Shown here: in pieces, positions 31,094-40,503 of the stretch
How positions within the stretch are numbered: position 1 is the first letter of the stretch
Layout of the letters: each line of letters starts with the position of its first letter
DNA from: Ancylobacter mangrovi
Lineage (GTDB): Bacteria > Pseudomonadota > Alphaproteobacteria > Rhizobiales > Xanthobacteraceae
NCBI RefSeq assembly: GCF_024752355.1
Contig: NZ_JANTHZ010000009.1
Span: forward strand, 62,001 to 126,000
DNA: 64,000 nt
Direction of reading: 5' to 3'
The notes under the pieces: model-generated
Told to the model about the DNA's origin: nothing
Database searches by the model: none
The model's input: only the letters and a program-made list of their open reading frames with translations
Made by a program: the position numbers and the translations under genes

Positions 31094-32458
31094 GTGCCGC
31101 GGGCACGGGTGACTGGCATTGTGGGCCGCATCGTCCGCATCGTCCTGAGCATTCTCTCCATCCTGCTCGCCGTCCCGCTGCTCGCCGCCTGCGGCTCGGT
31201 GGTCGATTCCGACCAGGCGCGCATCTGCCGTGCCATCCCCGAAGCGCTGCACGAGGAAGGCGCCGACATCGCCGAGGTCTCGCTGTCGCCGGTGCCGGGC
31301 GTGCCTGCGGCGCTGCGGCTCGCCTACCGGCTGCGCGTGGGCGACGTCACGCTGCCGCGCTGGATCATCTGCCGCTTCGCCGCCCAGACCGGCGTCGGCC
31401 GGTTCAACCTCGTCGATGTCGAGACCGACCGCGGCACGCTCAGCGGCGTCAAGCTGCTGATCCTGAAGCGCTGGTGGCTCGACGATGTCCGCGTCGAGCC
31501 GGGCATCGCGCCGCTGTTCCATCTCGGGTCGCGTGCCGCCTACTGGCTGCAGCAGACGCTGAACGGCATGGTGCTGGCCGGCGTCTACGGGCTGATCGCC
31601 ACCGGCTTCGCGCTGATCTACGGCCTCGCCGGACGGGTGAACCTTGCCTTCGGCGAGATCGCGGTGGCCGGCGGCGTCAACACGCTGGTCGTGGTGGGCG
31701 TGGTCTCGCTGCTCGGCCGGCTGAACGCCCCGGCCCTCACCTTCGCGCTGTTCGCGGGCGTCGGCGCGGCGGCGCTGCTGAGCTGGGTCGCCGGGCGCCT
31801 CGTCGTCATGCCGCTGGCGACCCGCTCGCGCGCGCCGCAGACGGCGCTGATCGGCACGCTGGCGCTCGCCATCGTGCTGACCGAGCTGCTGCGCCTCACC
31901 TCCGGCAGCCGCGTCAACTGGCTGCCGGCGCTTCTCAACCGGCCGCTCTACCTCGCCGGTGCCGACCATTTCGTCGCCACCGTCACCCCGGCCCAGCTTC
32001 TCGCCGCCGGCCTGTCGCTGTCGGGCGCCTCAATGCTGCTCGCCCTGATGATGTTCTCGCGCTTCGGCCGCGCCTGGCGCGCCCATGCCGAGGACCCGCT
32101 GATGGCGGCCATGCTGGGGGTGCCGATCCCGACGCTGCGCTCGCTCACCTTCATCATCGCCGGCGCCTCGGCGGGGCTCGCGGGGGCGGTGGTGGTGATC
32201 GCCTATGGTACCGTGCAGGCGGGCGACGGGCTTTCCCTGACGCTCAAGGCCTTGATTTCGGCGATTATTGGCGGCATTGGCTCGGTGCCGGGCGCCTTCC
32301 TCGGCGCCGCCCTCGTCGCCGGCGTCGAAATCGTGTGGTCTTCGGCCTTCGATATCGCCTATCGCGACGTAGTGACCTATTCCCTCCTGGTGGCATTCCT
32401 CGTGCTGCGGCCAGGCGGCCTCCTCAATCGTTCGGCGCCCTCGCCCCGAGAATTCTGA
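31094..32458 (+). CDS. LivH-like branched-chain amino acid permease with an exported lipoprotein-like N-terminal domain
   Basis: 454 residues from a GTG. From about residue 152 the protein is a LivH-type permease (QTLNGMVLAGVYGLIATGFALIYGLAGRVNLAFGEIA, with the EAA-like GVPIPTLRSLTFIIAGASAGLAG and IIGGIGSVPGAFLGAAL). Ahead of it is a segment with a basic/hydrophobic start and a lipobox (LLAAC, Cys33), then about 110 residues with Cys45 and Cys93 and no similarity I recognise. Such an exported domain is not part of ordinary LivH. The other Liv components are not adjacent. Start could also be GTG 31109 or 31121. Nine bases after hemB. Confidence 0.8.
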   Translation: MPRARVTGIVGRIVRIVLSILSILLAVPLLAACGSVVDSDQARICRAIPEALHEEGADIAEVSLSPVPGVPAALRLAYRLRVGDVTLPRWIICRFAAQTGVGRFNLVDVETDRGTLSGVKLLILKRWWLDDVRVEPGIAPLFHLGSRAAYWLQQTLNGMVLAGVYGLIATGFALIYGLAGRVNLAFGEIAVAGGVNTLVVVGVVSLLGRLNAPALTFALFAGVGAAALLSWVAGRLVVMPLATRSRAPQTALIGTLALAIVLTELLRLTSGSRVNWLPALLNRPLYLAGADHFVATVTPAQLLAAGLSLSGASMLLALMMFSRFGRAWRAHAEDPLMAAMLGVPIPTLRSLTFIIAGASAGLAGAVVVIAYGTVQAGDGLSLTLKALISAIIGGIGSVPGAFLGAALVAGVEIVWSSAFDIAYRDVVTYSLLVAFLVLRPGGLLNRSAPSPREF

Positions 32459-32466
32459 GCATTTCG

Positions 32467-33693
32467 ATGACCCTGCCCGTGTCCCCAGCCGATGTTGCCG
32501 CCGCCCGCGAGGTTCTCGCCGGCGCCGTGCTGCGCACGCCCACCCTGCCGGCGCCGCGCCTTTCGGCGATTACGGGCGCGCATGTGTTCGTGAAATACGA
32601 GAACCTGCAGGTCACCGCGAGCTTCAAGGAGCGCGGCGCGCTGGTGAAGCTCGCCAGCCTCTCGCCGGAGGAGCGCGCCTCGGGCGTCGTCGCCATGTCG
32701 GCCGGCAACCATGCCCAGGCGGTGGCCTACCACGCCGCCCGGCTCGGTATCCGCGCCACCATCGTGATGCCCAAGCACACCCCGCTGGTGAAGGTGATCG
32801 CCACCGAGGCGCATGGCGCGCGCGTGGTGCTGCACGGCGAGTCCGTCGGCGACGCCAGCGAGGAGGCCGACCGCATCGCCCACGAGGAGGGCCTGGTCTG
32901 GGTCCACCCCTATGACGATGCCCGCGTCATCGCCGGCCAGGGCTCGGTCGCGGCGGAGATGCTGGAGGACATACCCGGCCTCGACGCGCTGCTGGTGCCG
33001 GTCGGCGGCGGCGGGCTGATCTCCGGCATGGCGGTCGCCGCCCGCGCCATGCGCCCCGACATCGAGATCGTCGGCGTCGAGACCACGCTCTACCCCTCCA
33101 TGTGGAACGCGCTGCACCAGCAGAACCGCCCCTGCGAGGGGGCAACGCTGGCCGAGGGCATCGCCGTCAAGCAGGCCGGCGCGCTGACCCGCGAGATCGT
33201 CTCGGCGCTGGTCTCCGACGTGGTGCTGGTCGACGAGCCGACCTTCGAGCGCGCGGTGAACCTGTTCCTCACCCAGCAGAAGACGCTGGCCGAGGGTGCC
33301 GGCGCCGCGGGGCTCGCCGAGCTGCTGGCCCAGCCCGACCGCTATCGCGGCCGCAATGTCGGCCTTGTGGTCTCGGGCGGCAATATCGACCCGCGCATCG
33401 TCGCCTCGATCATGATGCGCGAGCTGGAGCGCGAGGAGCGCATCGTCAGCTTCCGCTTCTCGATGATGGACCGGCCGGGCGAGCTCGGCATCATCTCCAC
33501 CCTGCTCGGCCAGCTCGGCGCCAACATCCTCGAGGTGGAGCACAAGCGGCACTTCCTCGACGTGCACGCCAAGGGCGCCCGGCTCGACGTGACGGTCGAG
33601 ACCCGCGACCGCGCCCATGCTGACGAGGTGCACCGGGTCCTGCTCGCCGAGGGCATGAACGTCGCGCGGGTGGACTGGCGCACCGCCGGCTGA
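32467..33693 (+). CDS. threonine ammonia-lyase with C-terminal ACT domain
   Basis: PLP enzyme turning threonine to 2-oxobutyrate and ammonia. The 408 residues have the PLP lysine in YENLQVTASFKERGAL, the phosphate-binding SAGNHAQAVAYHAARLG and VGGGGLISGMAVAARAM, and a C-terminal ACT domain (SFRFSMMDRPGELGIISTLLGQLGANILEVEHKRH). Single ACT and length match the TdcB-like catabolic/biosynthetic type common in alphaproteobacteria. The gene starts eight bases after the permease stop and is probably cotranscribed with it; a branched-chain amino acid theme is plausible. Confidence 0.92.
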   Translation: MTLPVSPADVAAAREVLAGAVLRTPTLPAPRLSAITGAHVFVKYENLQVTASFKERGALVKLASLSPEERASGVVAMSAGNHAQAVAYHAARLGIRATIVMPKHTPLVKVIATEAHGARVVLHGESVGDASEEADRIAHEEGLVWVHPYDDARVIAGQGSVAAEMLEDIPGLDALLVPVGGGGLISGMAVAARAMRPDIEIVGVETTLYPSMWNALHQQNRPCEGATLAEGIAVKQAGALTREIVSALVSDVVLVDEPTFERAVNLFLTQQKTLAEGAGAAGLAELLAQPDRYRGRNVGLVVSGGNIDPRIVASIMMRELEREERIVSFRFSMMDRPGELGIISTLLGQLGANILEVEHKRHFLDVHAKGARLDVTVETRDRAHADEVHRVLLAEGMNVARVDWRTAG

Positions 33694-33758
33694 CGCAGCG
33701 GCCGCCCCTTGTCCCGGGGCGCCCGGCCCCCAATCTGATGGGAATGGAGGAGCGGCGC

Positions 33759-34274
33759 ATGTCCGAGACCTATTACGGGGACCAGAGGCCCTACGCCTAC
33801 GACCCCTATGCCGAGCCGGAATATTTCGAGGGCGTGCTGTGGCGGCGCGTCATCGCCTTCCTCATCGACGCGGTGATTATCATCGCGCCGATCGTCGTCG
33901 CCGCGATCCTGATCTTCGTGTTCGGCTTCATCACGCTGGGGCTCGGCTGGTACCTGTACGGCCTGCTCAGCCCGGCCTATGTGATCTGGGCGCTGGCCTA
34001 TACGGGGCTGACGCTCGGCGGCGCGCAGTCCTCCACCATCGGCATGCGCACCATGGGCATCGAGATGCGGCTGTGGCACGGCGCGCCGATGTACCCACTG
34101 CTGGCGGTGCTCAGCATCGTGCTGTTCTGGGTCTCGGTGAGCGTGCTGACGCCGCTGGTGGTGATCGTCGGCCTGTTCAACGCCCGCAGGCGCCTGCTGC
34201 ACGATTTCGTGCTCGGCACGGTGGTGACCAACACCGAGGAACGCGCCGCGTCTCTGCGTCATTACCGCAGGTAA
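33759..34274 (+). CDS. RDD family membrane protein
   Basis: 171 residues from ATG 33759, which has a strong GGAGGAG site; the frame is open from 33738. An acidic, Tyr-rich N-terminus (YYGDQRPYAYDPYAEPEYF) precedes the RDD-type signature (VLWRRVIAFLIDAVIII), two to four membrane helices, the GQSxGMR-like SSTIGMRTMGIEMRLWHG and the terminal RRRLLHDFVLGTVV. RDD proteins are of uncertain function; some are transport-related. Located between threonine ammonia-lyase and bpt. Confidence 0.88.
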   Translation: MSETYYGDQRPYAYDPYAEPEYFEGVLWRRVIAFLIDAVIIIAPIVVAAILIFVFGFITLGLGWYLYGLLSPAYVIWALAYTGLTLGGAQSSTIGMRTMGIEMRLWHGAPMYPLLAVLSIVLFWVSVSVLTPLVVIVGLFNARRRLLHDFVLGTVVTNTEERAASLRHYRR

Positions 34275-34358
34275 GAAATTTCCGTCGGGGCCGATTGCGG
34301 GATTTGACGCCGGCGTCGGCTCTGGCAATCTCTAAGTCCCGCTGACCGCGAAGCACCT

Positions 34359-35105
34359 GTGACCGAACACCCGCGCGATACACCGCAGTTCTATCTGACG
34401 GCGCCCTCCCCCTGCCCGTATCTCCCGGGCCGCGAGGAACGCAAGGTGTTCACCCATCTGGTCGGCGAGCGGGCGACTCAGCTCAACGACGTGCTCACCC
34501 ATGGCGGCTTCCGCCGCAGCCAGTCGATCGCCTACCGGCCGGCCTGCGAGCACTGCCGCGCCTGCGTGTCGGTGCGGGTCTGCGTCGACGGCTTCCGCGA
34601 GACGCGCAGCTTCCGCCGGGTGCGGCAGGCCAATGCCGACCTCATCGGCGACATGCGCGCCGCCGTGCCGACCGCCGAGCAGTACTCGCTGTTCCGCGCC
34701 TATCTCGACAGCCGCCACAGCGACGGCGGGATGGCCGACATGACCGTGCTCGACTACGCGATGATGGTCGAGGACAGCCATGTGCACACGCGCCTGATCG
34801 AATATCGCCGCCGCGGGCCGGACACCGCCATTCACGGGCGCGGCCAGGGCAGCCTCTACGCCGTGGCGCTGACCGACGTGCTCGCGGACGGGCTGTCCAT
34901 GGTCTACTCGTTCTACGAGCCGGACGAGCCCTCGCGCTCCATCGGCACCTACATGATCCTCGACCACGTGGCGAAGGCGCGCCAGCTCGGCCTGCCCTAT
35001 GTCTATCTCGGCTACTGGGTCGATGGCTCGGAGAAGATGGACTACAAGCGCCGCTTCCTGCCGCAGGAGCGGCTTATGCCCGGCGGCTGGGAACGGGTGG
35101 ATTAG
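34359..35105 (+). CDS. bpt: aspartate/glutamate leucyltransferase
   Basis: N-end-rule enzyme that adds Leu to proteins starting with Asp or Glu for ClpAP degradation. The 248 residues start at GTG and show [49 protein letters not shown] and [46 protein letters not shown], the conserved arginyl/leucyl-transferase motifs. The Cys pair region CEHCRACV is intact. It converges on parC. Confidence 0.93.
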   Translation: MTEHPRDTPQFYLTAPSPCPYLPGREERKVFTHLVGERATQLNDVLTHGGFRRSQSIAYRPACEHCRACVSVRVCVDGFRETRSFRRVRQANADLIGDMRAAVPTAEQYSLFRAYLDSRHSDGGMADMTVLDYAMMVEDSHVHTRLIEYRRRGPDTAIHGRGQGSLYAVALTDVLADGLSMVYSFYEPDEPSRSIGTYMILDHVAKARQLGLPYVYLGYWVDGSEKMDYKRRFLPQERLMPGGWERVD

Positions 35106-35257
35106 CCCACCCACGCGCCCGGGCGAGGCTGGAAAAAACTCGCCTCAGGCTGTGAGACCGCATCGCCGAGGCAAATCTGCGCTGACCCAGATCGAGCCCG
35201 GCGCGCGCCCACCGGATCATCACCAGTCCCGCTGACGCCCAGCTTGCCGAGACGCCG

Positions 35258-37489
35258 CTAGAACCTGTTGTTCCGCGGGAAGCCCTTCGGCGGCAGGCGG
35301 CCGGCGGCGGCGCGGTCGCCCTTCCACTCGGTGAGATCGGTCACGGTCCAGGTGCGCCCGGACGTGTCGGTCCAGGTCAGGCCGTCGGCGAGGGCGAACA
35401 CCTTCACGTCGCTCAGCCGGCCGTCCTTGTAGCGCTGCAGCCGCACGCCGCGCCCGCGCGCCATTTCCGGCACCTGCGAGAGCGGGAACACCAGCAGCTT
35501 GCGGTTCTCGCCGATCACCGCGACCGTGTCGCCGGCGGCGATCACCACCTTGGCGGCGTCCTGCCCGTCGACGCCGAGCACCTGCTTGCCCTTGCGGGTG
35601 TTGGCGAGGCAGTCGTCCTCCGCCACCACGAAGCCGCGCCCTTCCTTCGCCACCACCAGCAGCTTGCGCCCGCCCTGATAGGGCAGCACGTCGACGATGT
35701 CGGCCTCCTGCTCCAGCTCGATCGACAGGCGCAGCGGCTCGCCATGGCCGCGCCCGCCCGGCAGCTTGGAGGCGTCGAGCGTGTAGAAGCGGCCATTGGT
35801 AGCGAACACCAGCAGCTTGGAGGTGGTCTCGGCGAAGAAGGACAGGCGCAGCTTGTCGTCGCCCTTGAAGACGAGCGAGGAAAGGTCGGCGACGTGCCCC
35901 TTCAGCGCGCGCACCCAGCCCTTGTCCGAGACCACGACGGTGATCGGCTCGCGCTCCACCATCGCCTCAATCACGGCGCTTGCGTCATGCGTGCTCGCCT
36001 CGCCGAAGCCGGTGCGGCGCCGGCCGAGCTCGGTGTCGGGGGCGAACATCTTGCGGGTCTGGCCGAGCTCCCAGGCCACCGTCTTCCACTGCCGCGCCTC
36101 GGAGGCGAGCAGCTTCTCGATCCCGTCCTTCTCCTCGGTGAGCTTGTCGTGCTCCTTGCGGATCTCGAATTCCTCGAGCCGGCGCAGGCTGCGCAGGCGC
36201 ATATTGAGGATCGCCTCGGCCTGCACGTCGGTCAGCTCGAACCGGGCCATCAGCGCGGGCTTGGGCTCGTCCTCCTCGCGGATGATGCGGATCACCTCGT
36301 CGAGGTTCAGATAGGCGATCAGGTAGCCGCCGAGCACCTCGAGCCGGTGCTCGATCTGCGCCAGACGGTGGCGCGAGCGGCGCAGCAGCACCTCGCGGCG
36401 GTGGTCGACCCACTCGCGCAGCGCCTCGCCGAGGCTGACCACCTTGGGCACCTGCCCGCCGACCAGCACGTTCATGTTGAGCGGGAAGCGGACCTCCAGC
36501 TCGGTGAGCCGGAACAGGCTCTCCATCAGCAGCTCGGCGTCGACGTTGCGCGCGCGCGGCTCCAGCACCACGCGCACGTCCTCGGCGGATTCGTCGCGCA
36601 CGTCGGCGAGCAGCGGCAGCTTCTTCTCGTTCAGCAGGTCGGCGATCTTCTCGATCAGCCGCGACTTGGCGACGCCGTAGGGGATCTGCGTCACCACCAC
36701 GACATACGTGCCGCGGCCGGTCTCCTCCTTCTCCCAGCGCGCCCGCAGGCGGAAGCCACCGCGGCCGGTCGCGTAGGCGTCGGCAATGGAGGACGGCGAT
36801 TCGATGATAATGCCGCCGGTCGGGAAGTCCGGGCCGCGCACGAATTTCAGCAGGTCGTCGGTGGTCGCCTGCGGGTTCTCGATCAGGTGCAGGCTGGCGT
36901 CGATCAGCTCGGCCGCGTTGTGCGGCGGGATCGAGGTCGCCATGCCCACCGCGATGCCGGTCGAGCCGTTGGCGAGCAGGTTCGGGAACGCCCCGGGCAT
37001 GACGACCGGCTCTTCGGTCGTGCCGTCGTAATTGGGGCGGAAGTCGACCGCGTCCTCGTCGATGCCGTCGAGGATGAGGCGCGCCACCTCGGTCAGCCGC
37101 GCCTCGGTGTAGCGCTCGGCGGCGGCGTTGTCGCCGTCGATATTGCCGAAATTGCCCTGCCCGTCGACCAGCGGATAGCGCTGCGCGAAGTCTTGCGCGA
37201 GGCGCACCATGGCATCGTAGATCGCCATGTTGCCGTGCGGGTGGAACGAGCCCATCACGTCGCCGACGATCTTCGCGCTCTTGCGGAAGCCGCCGCCGGG
37301 ATCGAGGCGCAGCAGGCGCATGCCGTAGAGGATGCGCCGGTGCACGGGCTTCAGCCCGTCGCGCGCGTCGGGCAGCGCGCGGTGCATGATGGTCGAGAGC
37401 GCATAGGCGAGGTAGCGCTCCTCGAGCGCCGCCTTCAGCCCGATCGGCTCGATCGTGCCGTCATCGGTCGGAATCGGTCCTTCTCCCAT
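35258..37489 (-). CDS. parC: DNA topoisomerase IV subunit A
   Basis: Decatenates replicated chromosomes with ParE. The 743 residues carry the N-terminal [24 protein letters not shown], catalytic Tyr127 in [13 protein letters not shown], and a C-terminal beta-pinwheel with [16 protein letters not shown] and [15 protein letters not shown] repeats. At the quinolone pocket the sequence is [11 protein letters not shown]: the positions equal to E. coli Ser80 and Glu84 are Met88 and Asp92. Its 5' end faces a small secreted-protein gene across 318 bases. Confidence 0.96.
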   Translation of the reverse strand: MGEGPIPTDDGTIEPIGLKAALEERYLAYALSTIMHRALPDARDGLKPVHRRILYGMRLLRLDPGGGFRKSAKIVGDVMGSFHPHGNMAIYDAMVRLAQDFAQRYPLVDGQGNFGNIDGDNAAAERYTEARLTEVARLILDGIDEDAVDFRPNYDGTTEEPVVMPGAFPNLLANGSTGIAVGMATSIPPHNAAELIDASLHLIENPQATTDDLLKFVRGPDFPTGGIIIESPSSIADAYATGRGGFRLRARWEKEETGRGTYVVVVTQIPYGVAKSRLIEKIADLLNEKKLPLLADVRDESAEDVRVVLEPRARNVDAELLMESLFRLTELEVRFPLNMNVLVGGQVPKVVSLGEALREWVDHRREVLLRRSRHRLAQIEHRLEVLGGYLIAYLNLDEVIRIIREEDEPKPALMARFELTDVQAEAILNMRLRSLRRLEEFEIRKEHDKLTEEKDGIEKLLASEARQWKTVAWELGQTRKMFAPDTELGRRRTGFGEASTHDASAVIEAMVEREPITVVVSDKGWVRALKGHVADLSSLVFKGDDKLRLSFFAETTSKLLVFATNGRFYTLDASKLPGGRGHGEPLRLSIELEQEADIVDVLPYQGGRKLLVVAKEGRGFVVAEDDCLANTRKGKQVLGVDGQDAAKVVIAAGDTVAVIGENRKLLVFPLSQVPEMARGRGVRLQRYKDGRLSDVKVFALADGLTWTDTSGRTWTVTDLTEWKGDRAAAGRLPPKGFPRNNRF

Positions 37490-37807
37490 GGCTTCTGGCT
37501 ACAGGGAAGGATGGCCGGGAACAAGTAGCGAACGCGCATGGCAGCGGCGCAATCACCGCAATTTCGCGGCGGCCCGGATGCGACGAATTGAAACAACCCG
37601 ATACCGCAACCATCCTGCGCTACCCAAATACCGCAATTCTGAGGACGACAGCACATTTATGACGTTTTCACAGCAGCTTGCGGGTGAATGCAGCCTGAGA
37701 TGGCAAGCGGCCGACGTGGTGAACAAACGGTATATATTTAATTCGAATTTGGAAGTAATTTCGTCACAAAAGAACGGGGTACCGTCCCCGAGCCAAGGGA
37801 GGCCGCC
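37490..37807. other. AT-rich divergent intergenic region with a leader hairpin
   Basis: 318 bases between parC and the small secreted-protein gene. The part from 37722 to 37775 is strikingly AT-rich for this genome, with TATATATTTAATTCGAATTT at 37731-37750, and probably carries the promoter of the plus-strand gene. A CGGGG-taccgt-CCCCG hairpin lies at 37775-37790, ten bases before a GGGAGG ribosome site. No clear -35 was found on either strand. Confidence 0.5.
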
Positions 37808-38098
37808 ATGAAATTGACGCTCGCCATCGTCGCGGCGTTCGTGATGCTGCATGTCGCAGGATCCGATCGCGCCGACGCCCAGGCCTATCCACGCTCGCCA
37901 TCCGCCGCCCTCGAACATGGCGGCAGCCAGAGGGGCTGGCAGAATATCTGCCGCGAGCGGGAGATCACGCGCCGGGTCGGCAGCAACCGGCTGATCACCT
38001 TCCGCGCCGCCTCCTGCAGCCCGGTGTGGATCGGCCAGCTCTATTTCAGCAACGGCCGGTACTACACCGACCCGACCTTCCTCAACCCGCTCTACTGA
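37808..38098 (+). CDS. small secreted protein of unknown function
   Basis: 96 residues with a signal peptide (MKLTLAIVAAFVMLHVAG to ADAQA) and a 70-residue mature part containing two Cys (NICRERE, AASCSPVW) that could form a disulfide, and a Tyr-rich end (LYFSNGRYYTDPTFLNPLY). A GGGAGG ribosome site and an AT-rich upstream region support it as a real gene. No family is recognised. Its last seven bases overlap the 3' end of recO. Confidence 0.72.
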   Translation: MKLTLAIVAAFVMLHVAGSDRADAQAYPRSPSAALEHGGSQRGWQNICREREITRRVGSNRLITFRAASCSPVWIGQLYFSNGRYYTDPTFLNPLY

Positions 38099-38838
38099 CT
38101 GCCGGCCGGCATCCCGCCCGCCCGCTTCAGCACGCCGAGGAGCGCCGCGCGCGAGTCGGGAAGCGCCTGGCCGCGCGGCTCGAAGATCCGCCGCGCGAGG
38201 AAATGGCCGGTGAGCGCGAAGGCGGCGTCGACGTCGCCGGCGGAGGGCGGCTCGGCCACCTCGCCGACCAGGAAATAGGGCAGGTCCAGCAATTGCTGGC
38301 GCCATGGCTCGCCCGCCTCCCGGCTCACCGCCCGGCCCGAGCGGGGGGAGACATAGAGCAGGTCGTTGCGCCCGCCGGTCGCCGCGCAGCGTGTCAGGTC
38401 GAGCCCGAAGCCGAGCTCGGCGAGCATCATCAGCTCGAACCGCGCCACCAGCATACCAGTAAGGCGCACCTCGCCGAGATGCTCGGTCATGGTCTCTACC
38501 AGCCCGTGCAGGTCGCCATGCGGATCGCGCTCGGGCAGCAGGCGCAGCAGCGCCGAGACGTGGGCGAGCGCGAAGGCCGAATGCGCCTGCGCCATCAGTT
38601 CGCCGGCGCGCGCGGCGGTCAGTTCGAGCGCGAAGCTGCCCAGATGCTCGTCGAGCCGAGCCCGCCACACCGCCCGAACGCTGTTTCCCGGCTGGAGCGT
38701 CGCCGCCTGCCGGCGCGAGCCCCCGCCCCGGACGATGCCGAGATGGCGGCCATGCGCCCGGGTCAGCAGCTCGACGATGGCGTTGGCCTCGCCGTGGCGG
38801 CGCACGCCGATGATGACGCCCTCGTCGGTCCATTCCAT
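38092..38838 (-). CDS. recO: DNA repair protein RecO
   Basis: RecFOR-pathway protein that removes SSB and loads RecA. The 248 residues start with the OB-fold MEWTDEGVIIGVRRHGEANAIVELLTRAHGRHLGIVRGG and continue into the helical part with FELMMLAELGFGLDLTRCAATG and YVSPRSGRAVS. As in alphaproteobacterial RecO, the Cys4 zinc motif of some homologues is reduced to one Cys. Last gene of the lepB-rnc-era-recO operon. Confidence 0.95.
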   Translation of the reverse strand: MEWTDEGVIIGVRRHGEANAIVELLTRAHGRHLGIVRGGGSRRQAATLQPGNSVRAVWRARLDEHLGSFALELTAARAGELMAQAHSAFALAHVSALLRLLPERDPHGDLHGLVETMTEHLGEVRLTGMLVARFELMMLAELGFGLDLTRCAATGGRNDLLYVSPRSGRAVSREAGEPWRQQLLDLPYFLVGEVAEPPSAGDVDAAFALTGHFLARRIFEPRGQALPDSRAALLGVLKRAGGMPAGSQ

Positions 38839-38854
38839 CGGGCGGGCGCCCCGC

Positions 38855-39787
38855 TCATTCGGGTGGCGGGAAGTCGAGCCCCATCTCGCGATAGCGCTCG
38901 GGATCGTCGGCCCAGTTCTCGCGCACCTTCACGAACAGGAACAGGTGCACCGGCGCCTCGACGATGTCGGCGAGTTCGGCGCGGGCGGCGGTCGAGATCG
39001 CCTTGATGGTCTCCCCGCCCTTGCCGAGCACAATCTTCCGCTGGCTCTCGCGCTCGACGAAGATGGTCTGCTCGATCCGCACCGAGCCGTCCTTTCGCTC
39101 CTGCCAGCTCTCGGTTTCCACCGTCGAGCGGTAGGGCAGTTCCTGGTGGAGCCGGTGGAACAGCTTCTCGCGGGTGATTTCGGCGGCGAGCATGCGCATC
39201 GGCGCGTCCGAGATCTGGTCCTCGGGATAGAGCCAGGGGCCAAGCGGCAGCATGCCGGCGAGCCAGTCGCGCAGCTCCGCGAGCCCGTCGCCGGTCAGCG
39301 CCGAGACCATGAACAGCCGGTCGAAGCTCACCCGGTCGGCGATCGCGGCGGCGAGCTCCAGAAGGTTCTCGCGCTTCACCAGGTCGACCTTGTTGAGCAG
39401 GATCGCCCGCGGGCGGCGCACGTCGGCGAGCCCGCGGATGATCGCCTCGACATCCTCGGTGAGGCCGACGCGGGCGTCGATCAGCAGCACCACGGCGTCG
39501 GCATCGCCCGCCCCGCTCCAGGCGGAGCGCACCATCGCCTTCTCCAGCCGTCGCTTGGGCGCGAAGATGCCGGGCGTGTCCACCAGCACGATCTGCGTCA
39601 CGCCCTCGATGGCGATGCCGCGCACCAGGCTTCGCGTCGTCTGCACCTTGTGCGAGACGATCGAGACCTTGGTCCCGACCAGCGCATTGGTCAGCGTCGA
39701 CTTGCCGGCATTGGGCGCGCCGATGAGGGCGACGAAGCCGCAGCGCGTGGTTTCCGGCGTGTCGTTCGTTTCCGGCATTTCGCTCAT
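38855..39787 (-). CDS. era: GTPase Era
   Basis: 30S subunit maturation GTPase. The 310 residues have G1 GAPNAGKSTLTNAL, G3 DTPG in VLVDTPGIF, G4 NKVD in LLNKVDLV, and the C-terminal KH domain (IVLGKGGETIKAISTAARAELADIVEAPVHLFLFVKVRENW). Its ATG overlaps the rnc stop by four bases. Confidence 0.97.
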   Translation of the reverse strand: MSEMPETNDTPETTRCGFVALIGAPNAGKSTLTNALVGTKVSIVSHKVQTTRSLVRGIAIEGVTQIVLVDTPGIFAPKRRLEKAMVRSAWSGAGDADAVVLLIDARVGLTEDVEAIIRGLADVRRPRAILLNKVDLVKRENLLELAAAIADRVSFDRLFMVSALTGDGLAELRDWLAGMLPLGPWLYPEDQISDAPMRMLAAEITREKLFHRLHQELPYRSTVETESWQERKDGSVRIEQTIFVERESQRKIVLGKGGETIKAISTAARAELADIVEAPVHLFLFVKVRENWADDPERYREMGLDFPPPE

Positions 39788-40503
39788 GACGTCACCCGCT
39801 CAAGAAATGCCGCAGCCGCGACTTTCTGCGCGCCCTGCTTGGAGGAACCGACGGCCTCGACCGGCTCGTGGCCGGGCAGCTCGACGGCGATGGTGAATTG
39901 CGGATTATGGTCGGGACCCGAGCGCTCGACCAGCCGGTAGGTCGGCGGCGGCAGGCCCCGCGCCTGCGCCCATTCCTGCAGCGCGGTCTTGGGATCGCGG
40001 CCCGAGCCGCCCGGCGCCGCCAGCCGCGGCCGCCAGAAGCGCTCCACCATCGCCTCGGCCGCGCCGAATCCGGCGTCGAGATAGACCGCCGCCAGCACCG
40101 ATTCGGCGATGTCGGCGAGAATGGCGCTGCGCTCGCGCCCGCCCGAGCGGTCCTCGCCGGCGCCGAGCCGGATATGCGCCGCCACGCCCATCGCGCGGGC
40201 GACCTCGGCGCAGGCCTCCTCGCAGACGAGATCGGCGAGGCGCCGCGACAGCTCGCCTTCCTCCGCGTGGGGGAAGGCCCGGTAGAGCATGTCGGAGACG
40301 ACCAGGCCGAGCACGTGGTCGCCGAGGAATTCGAGGCGCTGATAGGAGCGCACCCGCGCCCGCGAGCCCTGCACCCCGGTGACCGATGAGATGTGCGTCA
40401 GGGCGAGGACGAGATGCGCGCGCTGGGTGAAACGGTGCCCGAGCGCCTCTTCCAGCGCGTCGAGACCGGCATCACGATCGGCGCGGCCGGTGCCGCGCGT
40501 CAT
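39784..40503 (-). CDS. rnc: ribonuclease III
   Basis: Double-strand RNA endonuclease for rRNA processing. The nuclease signature YQRLEFLGDHVLGLVVSDML, the downstream ADIAESVLAAVYLDAGF with the second catalytic acid pair, and a C-terminal dsRNA-binding domain (DPKTALQEWAQARGLPPPTYRLVERSGPDHNPQFTIAVEL) are complete. ATG at 40503 overlaps the lepB stop as ATGA, giving 239 aa; the frame is open to 40548 but that part is inside lepB. Confidence 0.96.
   Translation of the reverse strand: MTRGTGRADRDAGLDALEEALGHRFTQRAHLVLALTHISSVTGVQGSRARVRSYQRLEFLGDHVLGLVVSDMLYRAFPHAEEGELSRRLADLVCEEACAEVARAMGVAAHIRLGAGEDRSGGRERSAILADIAESVLAAVYLDAGFGAAEAMVERFWRPRLAAPGGSGRDPKTALQEWAQARGLPPPTYRLVERSGPDHNPQFTIAVELPGHEPVEAVGSSKQGAQKVAAAAFLERVTS

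Noticed and set aside
31474..33693. A 739-codon frame joined to threonine ammonia-lyase
   Set aside because: The first 331 codons overlap the LivH-like gene in another frame and have no domain; the lyase begins at ATG 32467.
35106..35257. GGCGAG...CTCGCC stem after bpt as a terminator
   Set aside because: The A run lies inside the loop and no T run follows the stem, so it does not fit an intrinsic terminator.
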